Source: CBDIDH01 sp965277595
Lineage (GTDB): Bacteria; Planctomycetota; Planctomycetia; Isosphaerales; Isosphaeraceae
Reading direction: 5' to 3'
Length of the DNA: 64,000 nucleotides
Assembly (NCBI GenBank): GCA_965277595.1
Contig: CBDIDH010000002.1
Span: 2,294,001-2,358,000, forward strand
Part shown: in pieces, positions 17,265-25,742 of the stretch
Numbering within the stretch: position 1 is the first letter of the stretch
How the letters are laid out: every line of letters begins with the position of its first letter
Translations under genes and position numbers: made by a program
Notes under the pieces: generated by a model
Seen by the model: the letters and a program-made list of their open reading frames with translations, nothing else
Databases searched by the model: none
What the model was told of the DNA's origin: nothing

Positions 17265-19661
17265 ATGACGCCAGACCGGGTCAAAATGCGCTCAACCTCC
17301 GATTTAGTTCCAGACGCTTCCGAGTCCAACTCCGAGGGCTGTCGGCTTCAGGGTCGAGCATGGTGGTTGGCCTTCGGCCTCGTGCTGTCCCTGGCTCTGG
17401 CCGCGACCTTGCCGACGACGGGCGACCTGGGATTAACCTGGGATGAGCCTGCGTATCGGTTCAGTCAGGTCCGCTCAGCGCGTTGGTGGGAACAACTGGG
17501 AGCGGCGCGGAACTGGCAAGACGTTTCCCGGTTGCTTGACGCGGACGCTCTGCTTTTCTACTGGCCCTATGCACGCCACGGGATCAACTTTCATCCCCCT
17601 TTGGCCGGACAGTTGAGCCTCTTGACGCATGCGGCGTTCGGGCGCTGGGTCAAGGACGTTCCCTCGCGTAGGATGGCCTCGTCGGTGGAACTGGCGCTGA
17701 CGATCGCGATCGGCTTTGGCTTTCTGGCGAGGCGATACGGAGTCTGGCAAGGCGTCGTGCTGGCAGGGTCCTTGCTGGCGATGCCGCGCGTCTATGGCGA
17801 CGCGCACATCGCGGCGACCGACGCCCCTGGCCTCTTGCTCTGGGCGGCCACCGCCCTGGCCTTCTGGAAGGGCCTGAATGAACCCGATGCGCGGGGCTGG
17901 CGAGTCATGGTCGGGGTCTTGCTGGGACTTGGGTTTGTCGAAAAAATGGGAGCGGTCTTCGTGCTCGGCCCGCTCCTGCTCTGGCTGGTGGTGGCGAGGC
18001 TTGCTCCCGCCTTCTTGAAGAGTTCCGCGGCCGACTGGGCGGACGGACTGATCACCTCGGCCGCGATGCTCGCTCCGCTTGCTCTGGCGCTGGCGGAGAT
18101 CCTTCGGCTGACTCACAAATTGCCCGAGCCCAGGTACACGGACCTCTTCGTGGATCGCCCCTTGAGTTCGATCCCCGGGGCGATCCTGGCCGTGCCCCTG
18201 GCCGTCTGGATCGTCCGGCGCCTTCTTGGCCGACTCTTCCGAACAAGCCCGATCTGGGGAGTCGAACGCCCCGCGCTGGAGTCGTGGACGGCGATAATCG
18301 CCTTTGCCCCGGTCGTCGGCTGGCTGGGCAACCCCGCCTGGTGGCGCGAAACCTTGCCCAGGCTCGCGCACTATTACATGCTGAACACCAATCGACGCGG
18401 TTCCCTCCCGGACATCCGCAACTTTTACCTGGGTGAAACGTATCTCTTCAGCCTGCCCTGGCATAACGCCTGGGTCCTGATCGCGGTGACCGTCCCCGCC
18501 TCGATCCTTCTGGCCTCGAACCTCGGCCTGATTTACGCGTTCCGGGTCGTGCGTCGCGACCGCCTGCCGCTCTATTTCGTGCTGCATCTCGTGACGCTCC
18601 CGATCGTCCGGATGTTCCCGACCCCGGCCCACGATGGCGTCCGACTCTTCTTGCCGACCTTCTTCTTCCTGGCCGGACTGGCGGCCTGGGGAACCGTCTG
18701 GATGGCCGATGACCTGGCGCGATGGACCCGGTCGAAGTCGCCCGGCCTGATCCCTGGAATCCTCGCGGCGCTGGTACTAGGACCGGCGGCCTGGCAGCTT
18801 GTGAAGACGCATCCGTATGAACTCTCGTATTACAATGAGCTGATCGGCGGCCCGCGCGGGGCTTGCCGATCGGGCCTCTTTGAGCGGACATACTGGTACG
18901 ACGCCTTCAATCCTCGCGTGATCGCGGATCTGAACCGGAAGCTTCCGCGAGGCGCCGTCCTTGGCTACCTGAATCCGAACACGGAGCCGGGGACCTTTCA
19001 CGAACTTCAGACGCTTGGCGAGCTTAGGCCCGACCTGATTCTCGGCGGGTCGGGCCAAGGCCAGTTCCCGTATGTCTGGTTACTGGCGCAGGACTCGAAA
19101 GCCACGTCGTTTACCCGGCTTTTGCACGCGATGCGCCCCTGGTACGTATCGGAACCCCGACAGCTTGACGGCCTCCGGGTCGCCGCCGTGGCCGATCCGG
19201 TGGCGGTCTCGCGCGCCTGGGTGCTCTCGGTCCTCGCCGAGAGTGAGTCCGACCGGGCCAGGCCCCGACGTCAGGCGCCGGGATGGGTACACCGTTACGC
19301 GCCCTTTCTCGGCCGGCTCTGGGGCGAAGGGCTTGTCCAGCCCCGCCTCGGCGTCGTCAACGAACCGCTTTTCGCCTGGGCCAGAACCGAGCCAGACGTC
19401 CTCCTCGCCGCGGCCCGAAATCTGGCCAAGGGCCAGGGCGTCAGCGACGAGCCCACCGCCCGCCGTTTACTGGCGATGTTGGAACGTCGTCAAACAAGCC
19501 AACAAATCCGCGTCATCTTCAACGCCCGCCCTCAGTCTCTTGTTGACGCCATTCAGATCCTGATGTCCCGCCCCGAGGCCATCCGCGCGATTCTCACTCG
19601 CGAGGCGTATACCGATCCGGACACAATCGGCGGACCGCTCGACAAAGACCTGCCAGGATAA
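17265..19661 (+). CDS. Polytopic GT-C (PMT-like) glycosyltransferase with soluble C-terminal extension
   Basis: 798 residues from ATG 17265 (ATG 17286 is possible). The acidic motif LTWDEPAYRFSQ occurs after the first span, NFHPPLAGQ near 117 and HIAATDAPG near 182; about 11-12 membrane spans follow. HDGVRLFLPTFFF and SYYNELIGG match blocks in the protein at 14906 (GHDGVRQLLPAFG, SYFSPIVGG), showing that the two are paralogues flanking the Cys-rich gene. The last 150 residues, after the sugar-transfer domain, are a soluble helical tail without a known match. The gene is followed by a hairpin (19669-19694) and then by an IS66 insertion. Confidence 0.82.
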   Translation: MTPDRVKMRSTSDLVPDASESNSEGCRLQGRAWWLAFGLVLSLALAATLPTTGDLGLTWDEPAYRFSQVRSARWWEQLGAARNWQDVSRLLDADALLFYWPYARHGINFHPPLAGQLSLLTHAAFGRWVKDVPSRRMASSVELALTIAIGFGFLARRYGVWQGVVLAGSLLAMPRVYGDAHIAATDAPGLLLWAATALAFWKGLNEPDARGWRVMVGVLLGLGFVEKMGAVFVLGPLLLWLVVARLAPAFLKSSAADWADGLITSAAMLAPLALALAEILRLTHKLPEPRYTDLFVDRPLSSIPGAILAVPLAVWIVRRLLGRLFRTSPIWGVERPALESWTAIIAFAPVVGWLGNPAWWRETLPRLAHYYMLNTNRRGSLPDIRNFYLGETYLFSLPWHNAWVLIAVTVPASILLASNLGLIYAFRVVRRDRLPLYFVLHLVTLPIVRMFPTPAHDGVRLFLPTFFFLAGLAAWGTVWMADDLARWTRSKSPGLIPGILAALVLGPAAWQLVKTHPYELSYYNELIGGPRGACRSGLFERTYWYDAFNPRVIADLNRKLPRGAVLGYLNPNTEPGTFHELQTLGELRPDLILGGSGQGQFPYVWLLAQDSKATSFTRLLHAMRPWYVSEPRQLDGLRVAAVADPVAVSRAWVLSVLAESESDRARPRRQAPGWVHRYAPFLGRLWGEGLVQPRLGVVNEPLFAWARTEPDVLLAAARNLAKGQGVSDEPTARRLLAMLERRQTSQQIRVIFNARPQSLVDAIQILMSRPEAIRAILTREAYTDPDTIGGPLDKDLPG

Positions 19662-19668
19662 ACCCTCA

Positions 19669-19694
19669 AAACTCTTCGCGAATCCGAAGAGTTT
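19669..19694 (+). terminator. Hairpin after the glycosyltransferase gene
   Basis: AAACTCTTCG (19669-19678) and CGAAGAGTTT (19685-19694) form a perfect 10-bp stem with a 6-base loop, 8 bases after the stop codon. A T run follows only after 13 more bases (cctttttg), so it is either an imperfect terminator or an mRNA end-protecting hairpin. Confidence 0.5.
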
Positions 19695-19711
19695 GTGGAA
19701 CATGCCTTTTT

Positions 19712-19719
19712 GAAAATTG
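19712..19719. repeat. Target-site duplication, left copy (8 bp)
   Basis: GAAAATTG directly abuts the left end of the IS element and is repeated exactly at 21730-21737. An 8-bp duplication is the length made by IS66-family transposition. Confidence 0.9.
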
Positions 19720-19734
19720 GTACTTGGTTACCGG
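19720..19734 (+). repeat. IS66 left terminal inverted repeat
   Basis: GTACTTGGTTACCGG, matching the complement of 21715-21729 without mismatch. Similarity breaks down just inside, so the perfect part is 15 bp. Confidence 0.9.
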
Positions 19735-19790
19735 ATTTTTGACCGCTTGCCTGTAGCGTTCGGTCCCACCGCTCGGGTAAAACTCCCGTC

Positions 19791-21194
19791 ATGGATGGCA
19801 AGCCACCCACCTATGAGGAACTCGTCGATCTGACCCTGCGTCAGGCCCGGCAGATCGACGAGCTACGCACCGAGGTGGAACGGCTCAAGGTCGAGTTAGA
19901 GCAGTCCCGGAGGGCGGGCAAGCGTCAAGCCGCCCCGTTCTCCAAGGGGACGCCCAAGCCCGATCCCAAGCGGCCGGGACGTAAGGCCGGGCATCCGCCC
20001 AGCCATCGGCCCGCACCCCCACCCGAGCAGGTCGATCGCACCATCGAAGTGCCGATGCCGCCGGAGTGCCCGGGGTGTCATGCCACGCTGGGCGAGGCCG
20101 CGATCGTCTTCCACGACCAATATCAGATCGACCTGCCACAGCCCAAGCCGGTCATCACCCGCTTCCGCGTCCCGGTGGCCCGATGCCCGTCCTGTCGTCG
20201 TCGGGTCCAGGGCCGACACCCCGAGCAGACCTCCAACGCCCTGGGCTCGGCGTCGGTCCAGTACGGCCCGCGCCTGCTCGGCCTCGCCGCCGACCTGAAG
20301 CATCGCCTCGGCGTCTCCTATCGCAAGTGCTCCTCGGTCCTGCTGACCCTCACCGGCGTGGTCGTCGCCTCGGCGGCCCTGGTCCGCAGCGGCCATCGCC
20401 TTCGGAAGCTGGCCCAGCCCAGCTATGACCGCCTGGTCGAGGCGGCGAGCAAGAGCGCCGTCCAGCATGTCGACGAGACCGGCTGGAAGATCGGCGGCCG
20501 GTCGGCCTGGCTGTGGGTCTTCGCCGACGAGCACGCCACGCTCTACCGCATCCGCCCCAGCCGGGCTCATGAGGTGGTCGTCGATGTGCTGGGCGAAGAG
20601 TTCGCCGGGGTGCTGGTCAGCGACTGCTTCCTGGCCTACGACCCGCTCCCCTTCGCCAAGCAGAAGTGCCTGGCCCACCTGCTGAAGACCTGCGGCGAGA
20701 TCGAGCGGTCCAAGACCCGGGGGGCGGTGCGATTCAGCCGCCGGGTGGCGGCATTGCTCCGCAAGGCGATGGCCCTGAAGCGTCGCCGGGGGACGATCGG
20801 CGATCGCGGCTATGCCGTGCTCCGGGGCAAGGTCCACGCCGAGTTGGACCGGCTGCTGTCGGGGACCTACACCGATCCGGACAACGCGCGGTTGGCCAAG
20901 CGGCTGCGCAAGCAGCGGGATCACCTGCTGCGGTTCCTCGACCATGACGGGGTGGACGCGACGAACAACCTGGCCGAACGCGAGATCCGACCGGCGGTGA
21001 TCGCACGTAAGCTATCGGCGGGGAACCGGACCGAGGCCGGGGCGGAGACGCACGCGGTGCTGGCCAGCGTCCTGCGAACCTGCCGTCGTCAGGGCCGGGA
21101 CATCCTCGGATCGCTCGGCGACCTGCTCCGTCACGGGCCGGGTCATGTCATCCCCCTGGTCACACCCACGTCCGCCAGCCCATGTTCTCGGTGA
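19791..21194 (+). CDS. IS66-family transposase (TnpC type)
   Basis: 467 residues. An N-terminal leucine-zipper-like coiled coil (residues about 8-45: DELRTEVERLKVELEQSRR), a Lys/Pro-rich linker with GKRQAAPFSKG, a zinc-ribbon (CPGC and CPSC) near 85-130, then the DDE catalytic domain: HVDETGWKIGG (first Asp), VSDCFLAYD (second Asp) and NNLAEREIRP (Glu). These are all intact, so the enzyme should be active. ATG 19791 lies 56 bases inside the left end. The last 13 bases overlap the start of the passenger gene, suggesting translational coupling. It is the only mobile gene in the window. Confidence 0.95.
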   Translation: MDGKPPTYEELVDLTLRQARQIDELRTEVERLKVELEQSRRAGKRQAAPFSKGTPKPDPKRPGRKAGHPPSHRPAPPPEQVDRTIEVPMPPECPGCHATLGEAAIVFHDQYQIDLPQPKPVITRFRVPVARCPSCRRRVQGRHPEQTSNALGSASVQYGPRLLGLAADLKHRLGVSYRKCSSVLLTLTGVVVASAALVRSGHRLRKLAQPSYDRLVEAASKSAVQHVDETGWKIGGRSAWLWVFADEHATLYRIRPSRAHEVVVDVLGEEFAGVLVSDCFLAYDPLPFAKQKCLAHLLKTCGEIERSKTRGAVRFSRRVAALLRKAMALKRRRGTIGDRGYAVLRGKVHAELDRLLSGTYTDPDNARLAKRLRKQRDHLLRFLDHDGVDATNNLAEREIRPAVIARKLSAGNRTEAGAETHAVLASVLRTCRRQGRDILGSLGDLLRHGPGHVIPLVTPTSASPCSR

Positions 21195-21721
21195 CGGTCG
21201 GCCAGTACACCCTGTCCAGCCACCCGGATCGGCTCCCCGACATGTATGGGAACTACGCCGAGCACGCCGGGCTCGTCGAGGAGTTTGACCTCCAGAGCCC
21301 CGAGGGCAAGAGCTGCTTGCTGGCCGTCTCGCGAGGGGTGGGTTGGCCCTTCCTGGTCGTGGCCCAGCGGTACGATCCATCGGGCGGATTCCATCCAGGC
21401 GTCCTGCTCGTCCCGGAGACAAATCTGCTCTTCGTCGGCGCGGGCGAGCGGCTGCTGGCCTACCGGCTGGACGGACCGTCGCGGCTTTGGATGGACAGCA
21501 CAAGTTGCGGGTTCTGGGGCTGGGCCAGGCATGGGGACCGGGTGATCCTCTCCGCCGAGCTTGAGCTGGCGGCCTGGGATGTCCACGGGCGGAAGTCCTG
21601 GTCGGTGTTCGTCGAACCGCCGTGGAGCTACGAGGTGTCAGCGGGGATGATCGAACTGGACGTCATGGGGATGAAGTCCAGATTCCCACTCGACGCTGGA
21701 CCGGCTCAACTCCCCCGGTAA
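21182..21721 (+). CDS. IS66 passenger gene, hypothetical protein
   Basis: 179 residues starting inside the end of the transposase gene (13-base overlap) and stopping just before the right inverted repeat, so it is wholly carried by the element. I do not recognise a named family. It reads as a compact beta-rich protein: LLAVSRGVGWPFLVVAQRY, LLFVGAGERLLAYRLDG, HGDRVILSAELELAAWDVHG and KSWSVFVEPPWSYEV resemble blades of a PQQ-like or partial propeller. No signal peptide, membrane span or catalytic motif is obvious. Passenger genes are rare in IS66. It is not a tnpA or tnpB. Confidence 0.65.
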   Translation: MFSVTVGQYTLSSHPDRLPDMYGNYAEHAGLVEEFDLQSPEGKSCLLAVSRGVGWPFLVVAQRYDPSGGFHPGVLLVPETNLLFVGAGERLLAYRLDGPSRLWMDSTSCGFWGWARHGDRVILSAELELAAWDVHGRKSWSVFVEPPWSYEVSAGMIELDVMGMKSRFPLDAGPAQLPR

Positions 21722-21729
21722 CCAAGTAC
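21715..21729 (-). repeat. IS66 right terminal inverted repeat
   Basis: CCGGTAACCAAGTAC, exact complement of the left end. It is followed at once by the second GAAAATTG copy. Confidence 0.9.
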
Positions 21730-21737
21730 GAAAATTG
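21730..21737. repeat. Target-site duplication, right copy (8 bp)
   Basis: GAAAATTG, identical to 19712-19719. Removing the element and one copy restores a normal intergenic join to the MFS gene stop at 21753. Confidence 0.9.
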
Positions 21738-21752
21738 ATACGAAGTCCAGTA

Positions 21753-22982
21753 TTAACTTCCCGGAGCAACGGCCTCCACCACGGCCTCTTCCGGCTCTCT
21801 CACGGCCACGCGCTGGCTAACGATGAACGCCAGGCCAAGCGCGACAACCGCGACCAACGCCGCTTCCCAGTATGGTGCCGAAGTACCTAAACGCGCGAGT
21901 AGATTGTAGGCGATGAGATAACTGGACATCCGGGCGAGTGTCTGCGCCGAGGAAAGGGTCCCAAAAATGGCTCCTTGCTCGCCCGAGGGGGTGACCCGAG
22001 AGAGCAGGCCAAGAATGGTCGGGCTGGTCAGGCCGTGGCCAACCGCGACGATCAGAATGGCCGTGAACAGGGCTGGGAGGTTCTCCGCGAGGGCTAAACA
22101 GGCCATTCCCGCGGCCAGGGTCGCCAGGCCGGCGATGATCAGCCGGGTCTCGCCGAACCGGGGGACGAGGCGACGGATCAGGCCGCCTTGAACCATCGCG
22201 CTCGTCAGCCCGAGAAAGGCAAAGCCGTACGCCGCCTGACGCGGTTGCCAGCCCATCCGCAGGCGAAGGTAGCGGCTGAACGTCCCTTCAAGCGAGGCGA
22301 ACGAGAGCACGGCCAGGAACCCAACACCGACGAGCAGACCGATCGTCGGCTGTCTGACCGTTTCCATCAGCCCTCGCCAGGTCAAGACACGCGCGGCCCG
22401 ACGGGCCGAGGCGTCGGCGGGAAGAGACTCGGGCAGTCGTGTCAAGACAAGCAGAAGCGCCAGCGTGGAGAAGCCCGCGCCGACGAGAAACGGCACGCGA
22501 AGCCGCCAGGCCGCGGCGATCGGCAATCGCTCATCGAGCAGAAGGCCGCCCAGGAGCGGACCGAGGACAAATCCGACGCCAAAGGCCATGCCAATCAGCC
22601 CGAGCCCTCGTGAACGATTTTGAGGGGTCGTGACGTCGGCCACATACGCCTGCGCCACGAGGATATTGCCGCCCGAGGCGCCATCGAGCATCCGGGCCAG
22701 AAGCATCGTCGGAAAATCACGCGAGAGGCCCAGGATCAGGAACGAGAGCGCTGTTCCCGCCTGACTGGCGATCAGGACCGGCCTTCGACCGAAACGGTCA
22801 CTGAGCCGCCCGAGCACCGGTCCCGCCACAAGCTGACACATCGGATAGGCCGCGAAAAGGAGGCCAATCTGCCGGGCGTCGAGGTGATATTCCCTGGCAA
22901 AGGGGTCGAGCAAGGGCATCACCAGGGTGAACCCGAGCAGATCAACCAGGACGATTGCAATCACGACGGCCAGCGGTGACAT
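21753..22982 (-). CDS. MFS transporter, TetA/multidrug-exporter-like
   Basis: 409 residues, 12 predicted spans. The hallmark loop 2-3 motif is GRLSDRFGRRPVLI, and motif C is GVGFVLGPLLGG in span 5; VDLLGFTLVMPLL in span 1 is typical of the DHA1 (TetA-like) drug-proton antiporters. ATG 22982 was chosen; an in-frame TTG lies one codon before. The substrate is not predictable. The gene is transcribed toward the IS66 element, whose right end lies 24 bases downstream of its stop. Confidence 0.85.
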   Translation of the reverse strand: MSPLAVVIAIVLVDLLGFTLVMPLLDPFAREYHLDARQIGLLFAAYPMCQLVAGPVLGRLSDRFGRRPVLIASQAGTALSFLILGLSRDFPTMLLARMLDGASGGNILVAQAYVADVTTPQNRSRGLGLIGMAFGVGFVLGPLLGGLLLDERLPIAAAWRLRVPFLVGAGFSTLALLLVLTRLPESLPADASARRAARVLTWRGLMETVRQPTIGLLVGVGFLAVLSFASLEGTFSRYLRLRMGWQPRQAAYGFAFLGLTSAMVQGGLIRRLVPRFGETRLIIAGLATLAAGMACLALAENLPALFTAILIVAVGHGLTSPTILGLLSRVTPSGEQGAIFGTLSSAQTLARMSSYLIAYNLLARLGTSAPYWEAALVAVVALGLAFIVSQRVAVREPEEAVVEAVAPGS

Positions 22983-23141
22983 CAACGACGGTTCCCCTCT
23001 GACCTCTTTGGAGCACGGATCACGAGTCTAGCCTGGAAACAGGCTGGGATTCACTCGTTATTTCGGTGACCGATGACCAAGTCGACATAACCAGGGGATT
23101 GTCCATGGATTCGATTGATCATCGACGGAAAAATCGCGAAG

Positions 23142-23714
23142 CTATTCTCGTCCCACCCCGGAATCCGACGTCCCACCTGTTTCCGAGGCAGCCACCGCCT
23201 CGGGGCCATAACGAGCCTCGCGGAGGCGATCCGCCTGAGATTTGACCTCAAGCAAGAGCCTCGCCTGCTGAACAATCACCGCGTATTCAACGGCGAAGGC
23301 CCCGAGATTGAAGGCCAGAGCGAAGGCCGCGATTCCCAGGTGCCATAGCGGGTTCAGCCCGCGCGTGTCGGCCCCCGCGCCGAGCCAGGCAGTGATCGCG
23401 ACAAGGGTCATCCCCCAGAACTCGAACCGAAACGCCTTGCGCTTGTTCTTCTTCGCCTGATCGTTGATCCAGGTCGGCAGTTGATAGACCCTGACCACCT
23501 CTTGCGCCCACTTGCCCGTCGCCAGAAAGTAGGTATAGGCGATCGAGTGGACGCCTAGGGTCGCCATCGTCGCCAGCAGGGCAATCAGCAGGTGAACGCC
23601 CCGAAAAATCGCGTGCGGTCCCCTCGGCTCTCCCGAGGCGATCAGGCCGAGCACGAAACTGGCGACGAGCAACGAGCCGTCGGTCACGGCAATCACAAGA
23701 AAATAGCGGAGCAT
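23142..23714 (-). CDS. Four-span integral membrane protein, unknown function
   Basis: 190 residues from ATG 23714. Membrane spans at about 5-27, 41-63, 98-118 and 125-150, with a charged loop (NDQAKKNKRKAFRFEFW) between spans 2 and 3, and a cytoplasmic tail with a helical part (VKSQADRLREARYGPE). Histidines occur in spans or at their edges (FRGVHLLIALLAT, LGVHSIAYTY), which could bind heme or metal, but I cannot name a family. No partner is evident; the next gene on this strand upstream is rraB. Confidence 0.6.
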   Translation of the reverse strand: MLRYFLVIAVTDGSLLVASFVLGLIASGEPRGPHAIFRGVHLLIALLATMATLGVHSIAYTYFLATGKWAQEVVRVYQLPTWINDQAKKNKRKAFRFEFWGMTLVAITAWLGAGADTRGLNPLWHLGIAAFALAFNLGAFAVEYAVIVQQARLLLEVKSQADRLREARYGPEAVAASETGGTSDSGVGRE

Positions 23715-23824
23715 CAGAGGCAGACTCGGTCAAGGAAGGAAGGCGGGCGCGGCATTGAACAGGTGACAGTCCACCTAAAGTACGCGAACCTGCCTCCTCT
23801 CCGCAACGCGGCAACGGCGGCGTA

Positions 23825-24061
23825 TCAGCCTGTCTCTTCGAACCCGTCGAAGCGGCCCCCCATCGACCGAGCGAGCGACTCCATGTGCGCCTCGGTCTTG
23901 TCGAAATCCTTGTCGTCGATCTCGGCCGAGGCCAGGGTGATCCAATCGACGGCGTCGGCGCTGGGGCGGACCTCGACCGCGTAACCCTCGCCTTTGAGAG
24001 TTTCGGCAGCGCGGCGGGCCTCGGGCTCGCTCGGAAAATACAGGTGGAACCCAACGTTCAT
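23825..24061 (-). CDS. Ribonuclease E inhibitor RraB-like protein
   Basis: 78 residues from ATG 24061 (AGAGGAAG 8 bases upstream). The whole length fits the RraB domain: NVGFHLYFPSEPEARRAAE, then WITLASAEIDDKDFDKTEA and the end MGGRFDGFEETG. RraB binds RNase E and alters degradosome activity in E. coli; this copy lacks the long acidic N-terminal part and is the minimal domain. It is divergent from the aminotransferase at 24165, with about 100 bases between. Whether the host has a matching RNase E/G target cannot be seen here. Confidence 0.75.
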   Translation of the reverse strand: MNVGFHLYFPSEPEARRAAETLKGEGYAVEVRPSADAVDWITLASAEIDDKDFDKTEAHMESLARSMGGRFDGFEETG

Positions 24062-24164
24062 GGAGACGCTTCCTCTACCACGGGGACCCTGTCCCCTCGT
24101 AATATGGACCCTTTTCCCAAAGCCAGTCAGTGCCAAACCCACCGTCCCGACCTCGGAGCCGACC

Positions 24165-25292
24165 GTGAACGATGCCTGGATTGCCGACCGGATGAAATCG
24201 ATCGAAGCCTCGGGCATCCGCAAGGCGTTTGACATGGCGCGGTCGATGACCAACCCCATCAACCTCTCAATCGGCCTTCCCGACTTCGACGTGGCCGACC
24301 CCGTGAAGGCCGCGGCGATCGAGGCCATCGAGCGCGGTCGGAACGCCTACACGGTCACCCAGGGCATCCCCGAGCTTCGAAGCAAAATCCAGGCCGCGGT
24401 TGACGCCGAGCTTCGACATTCCGACCGCCAGGTCCTCATCACCTCGGGTACCTCCGGCTCTCTTTTACTGGCGCTCTGTTCGGTGGTGAACCCTGGCGAC
24501 GAGGTGATCATCTTCGACCCCTACTTCGTCATGTACGGGAATCTAACGCATCTGGCCGGCGGAACTCCCGTTTTCGTCGACACGTATCCCGACTTTCGCC
24601 TCGACGCCGACAAGGTCGCCGCCGCGATCACTCCACGGACCAAGTGTGTCCTTGTCAACTCGCCCGGCAATCCGACCGGCGCGGTCGCCTCGGCCGACGA
24701 CATGAGACGCCTGGCCGAACTCTGCCGATCTCGGGGCATCTTGCTCATCAGCGACGAGGTTTATCGCGCCTTCTGTTACGATCGCCCCTTCGCCGGTCCC
24801 GCCGCCTGGAATGACGAGGTTCTCGTCGTTGACGGCTTCAGCAAGTCGCACGGAATGACCGGCTGGCGGCTCGGATTCGCGCACGGTCCGACTCGCCTGA
24901 TCCAGGAAATGGCCAAGCTCCAGCAATTCAGCTACGTCTGCGCACCGAGCGTGGTGCAGTATTCCGGCGTCGTCGCCCTTGACCAGGACCTGACCTCGCA
25001 GACCGACGCTTATCGACGCAAGCGCGACGCCGTCATCTCGGGACTTGACGGGCTTTTCGATCTCCCCCGACCCGAAGGGGCCTTTTACGCCTTCCCACGC
25101 GCTCCCTGGGGAAGCGCCTCGGAATTCGTCGCCGAGGCGATCAAACACAACCTCCTGATCATTCCCGGCAACGTCTTCTCACGACGCGACACCCATTTCC
25201 GAATCTCGTATGCGGTCGACGACGCGACGTTGACGAAGGGGATTGATGTTCTCCGCAAACTCGCGGAGCCTCGGGCTGTCCCTGCTCGATGA
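24165..25292 (+). CDS. Class I/II PLP-dependent aminotransferase (aspartate/aromatic type)
   Basis: 375 residues from GTG 24165 (GGAG 6-7 bases upstream; ATG 24192 is possible). It matches fold-type I aminotransferase Igamma: NLSIGLPDFDVADPV, the NPGNPTG-type block SPGNPTGAV, SDEVYRAFCYD, and the Schiff-base lysine in VDGFSKSHGMTGWRLGF (K227). The carboxylate-binding arginine lies in HFRISYA near the end. These enzymes move amino groups between aspartate, aromatic or alanine-type amino acids and 2-oxoglutarate. The exact amino acid is not predictable. Confidence 0.88.
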   Translation: MNDAWIADRMKSIEASGIRKAFDMARSMTNPINLSIGLPDFDVADPVKAAAIEAIERGRNAYTVTQGIPELRSKIQAAVDAELRHSDRQVLITSGTSGSLLLALCSVVNPGDEVIIFDPYFVMYGNLTHLAGGTPVFVDTYPDFRLDADKVAAAITPRTKCVLVNSPGNPTGAVASADDMRRLAELCRSRGILLISDEVYRAFCYDRPFAGPAAWNDEVLVVDGFSKSHGMTGWRLGFAHGPTRLIQEMAKLQQFSYVCAPSVVQYSGVVALDQDLTSQTDAYRRKRDAVISGLDGLFDLPRPEGAFYAFPRAPWGSASEFVAEAIKHNLLIIPGNVFSRRDTHFRISYAVDDATLTKGIDVLRKLAEPRAVPAR

Positions 25293-25742
25293 TCGGTCCT
25301 GCCGCGTGATTCCGTTCGCAATATCCTCGATTCTGGCATGCATGCCGTTTTTACCGCGGTGTCTTGCAATGCCGTGACACAACGGCCAGGGAAAAGGTCA
25401 GTCCAGGACGTCGAGGTGAAGGCGTTTCCCAGATCGTACTGGCCAACAGTCCTCGAACATCTCTGGAAATGGAAACGACCCGACGATCGTCTCGAAGTCG
25501 CCTTGACGAGGAGGGGCGTTCGGCGTAAGAACTCGTCTTCGCATGGGTCCGCTCCCGACCGAGGACGCACCTCACCTCATTTAGACAAGAGATCGAGAAG
25601 GCCGTACCCTCTTGCCGTTCGGCGGGGTCTCGGACTGACGAAGACAGGCAAACGCCGGCGCCTCGCCTCGTTTTGAAAGGTCCACGACAGGGACGTCGTG
25701 GGTTGCTCAAATCCGAGCGATTCGCGGCGAAAGGAGGTCGGG
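25293..25742. other. Intergenic region, no gene seen; contains one hairpin
   Basis: 450 bases. Frames on either strand lack start signals and look like chance openings. CCACGAC (25682-25688) and GTCGTGG (25695-25701) form a 7-bp stem with a 6-base loop, about 30 bases before the strong ribosome site at 25730. No promoter pair was clear. Confidence 0.45.

Larger units (their letters stand above)
19720..21729 (+). mobile_element. Complete IS66-family insertion sequence (2010 bp) with passenger gene
   Basis: The ends are exact 15-base inverted repeats, GTACTTGGTTACCGG at 19720-19734 and its complement at 21715-21729, flanked by an 8-bp direct duplication (GAAAATTG). Inside are an intact TnpC-type transposase and one overlapping small gene. 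TnpA and TnpB, present in classical IS66, are absent, as in the ISBst12 subgroup. It has inserted between a glycosyltransferase hairpin and an MFS gene without breaking a gene. Identical duplications and an intact transposase point to a recent and possibly active element. Confidence 0.93.
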
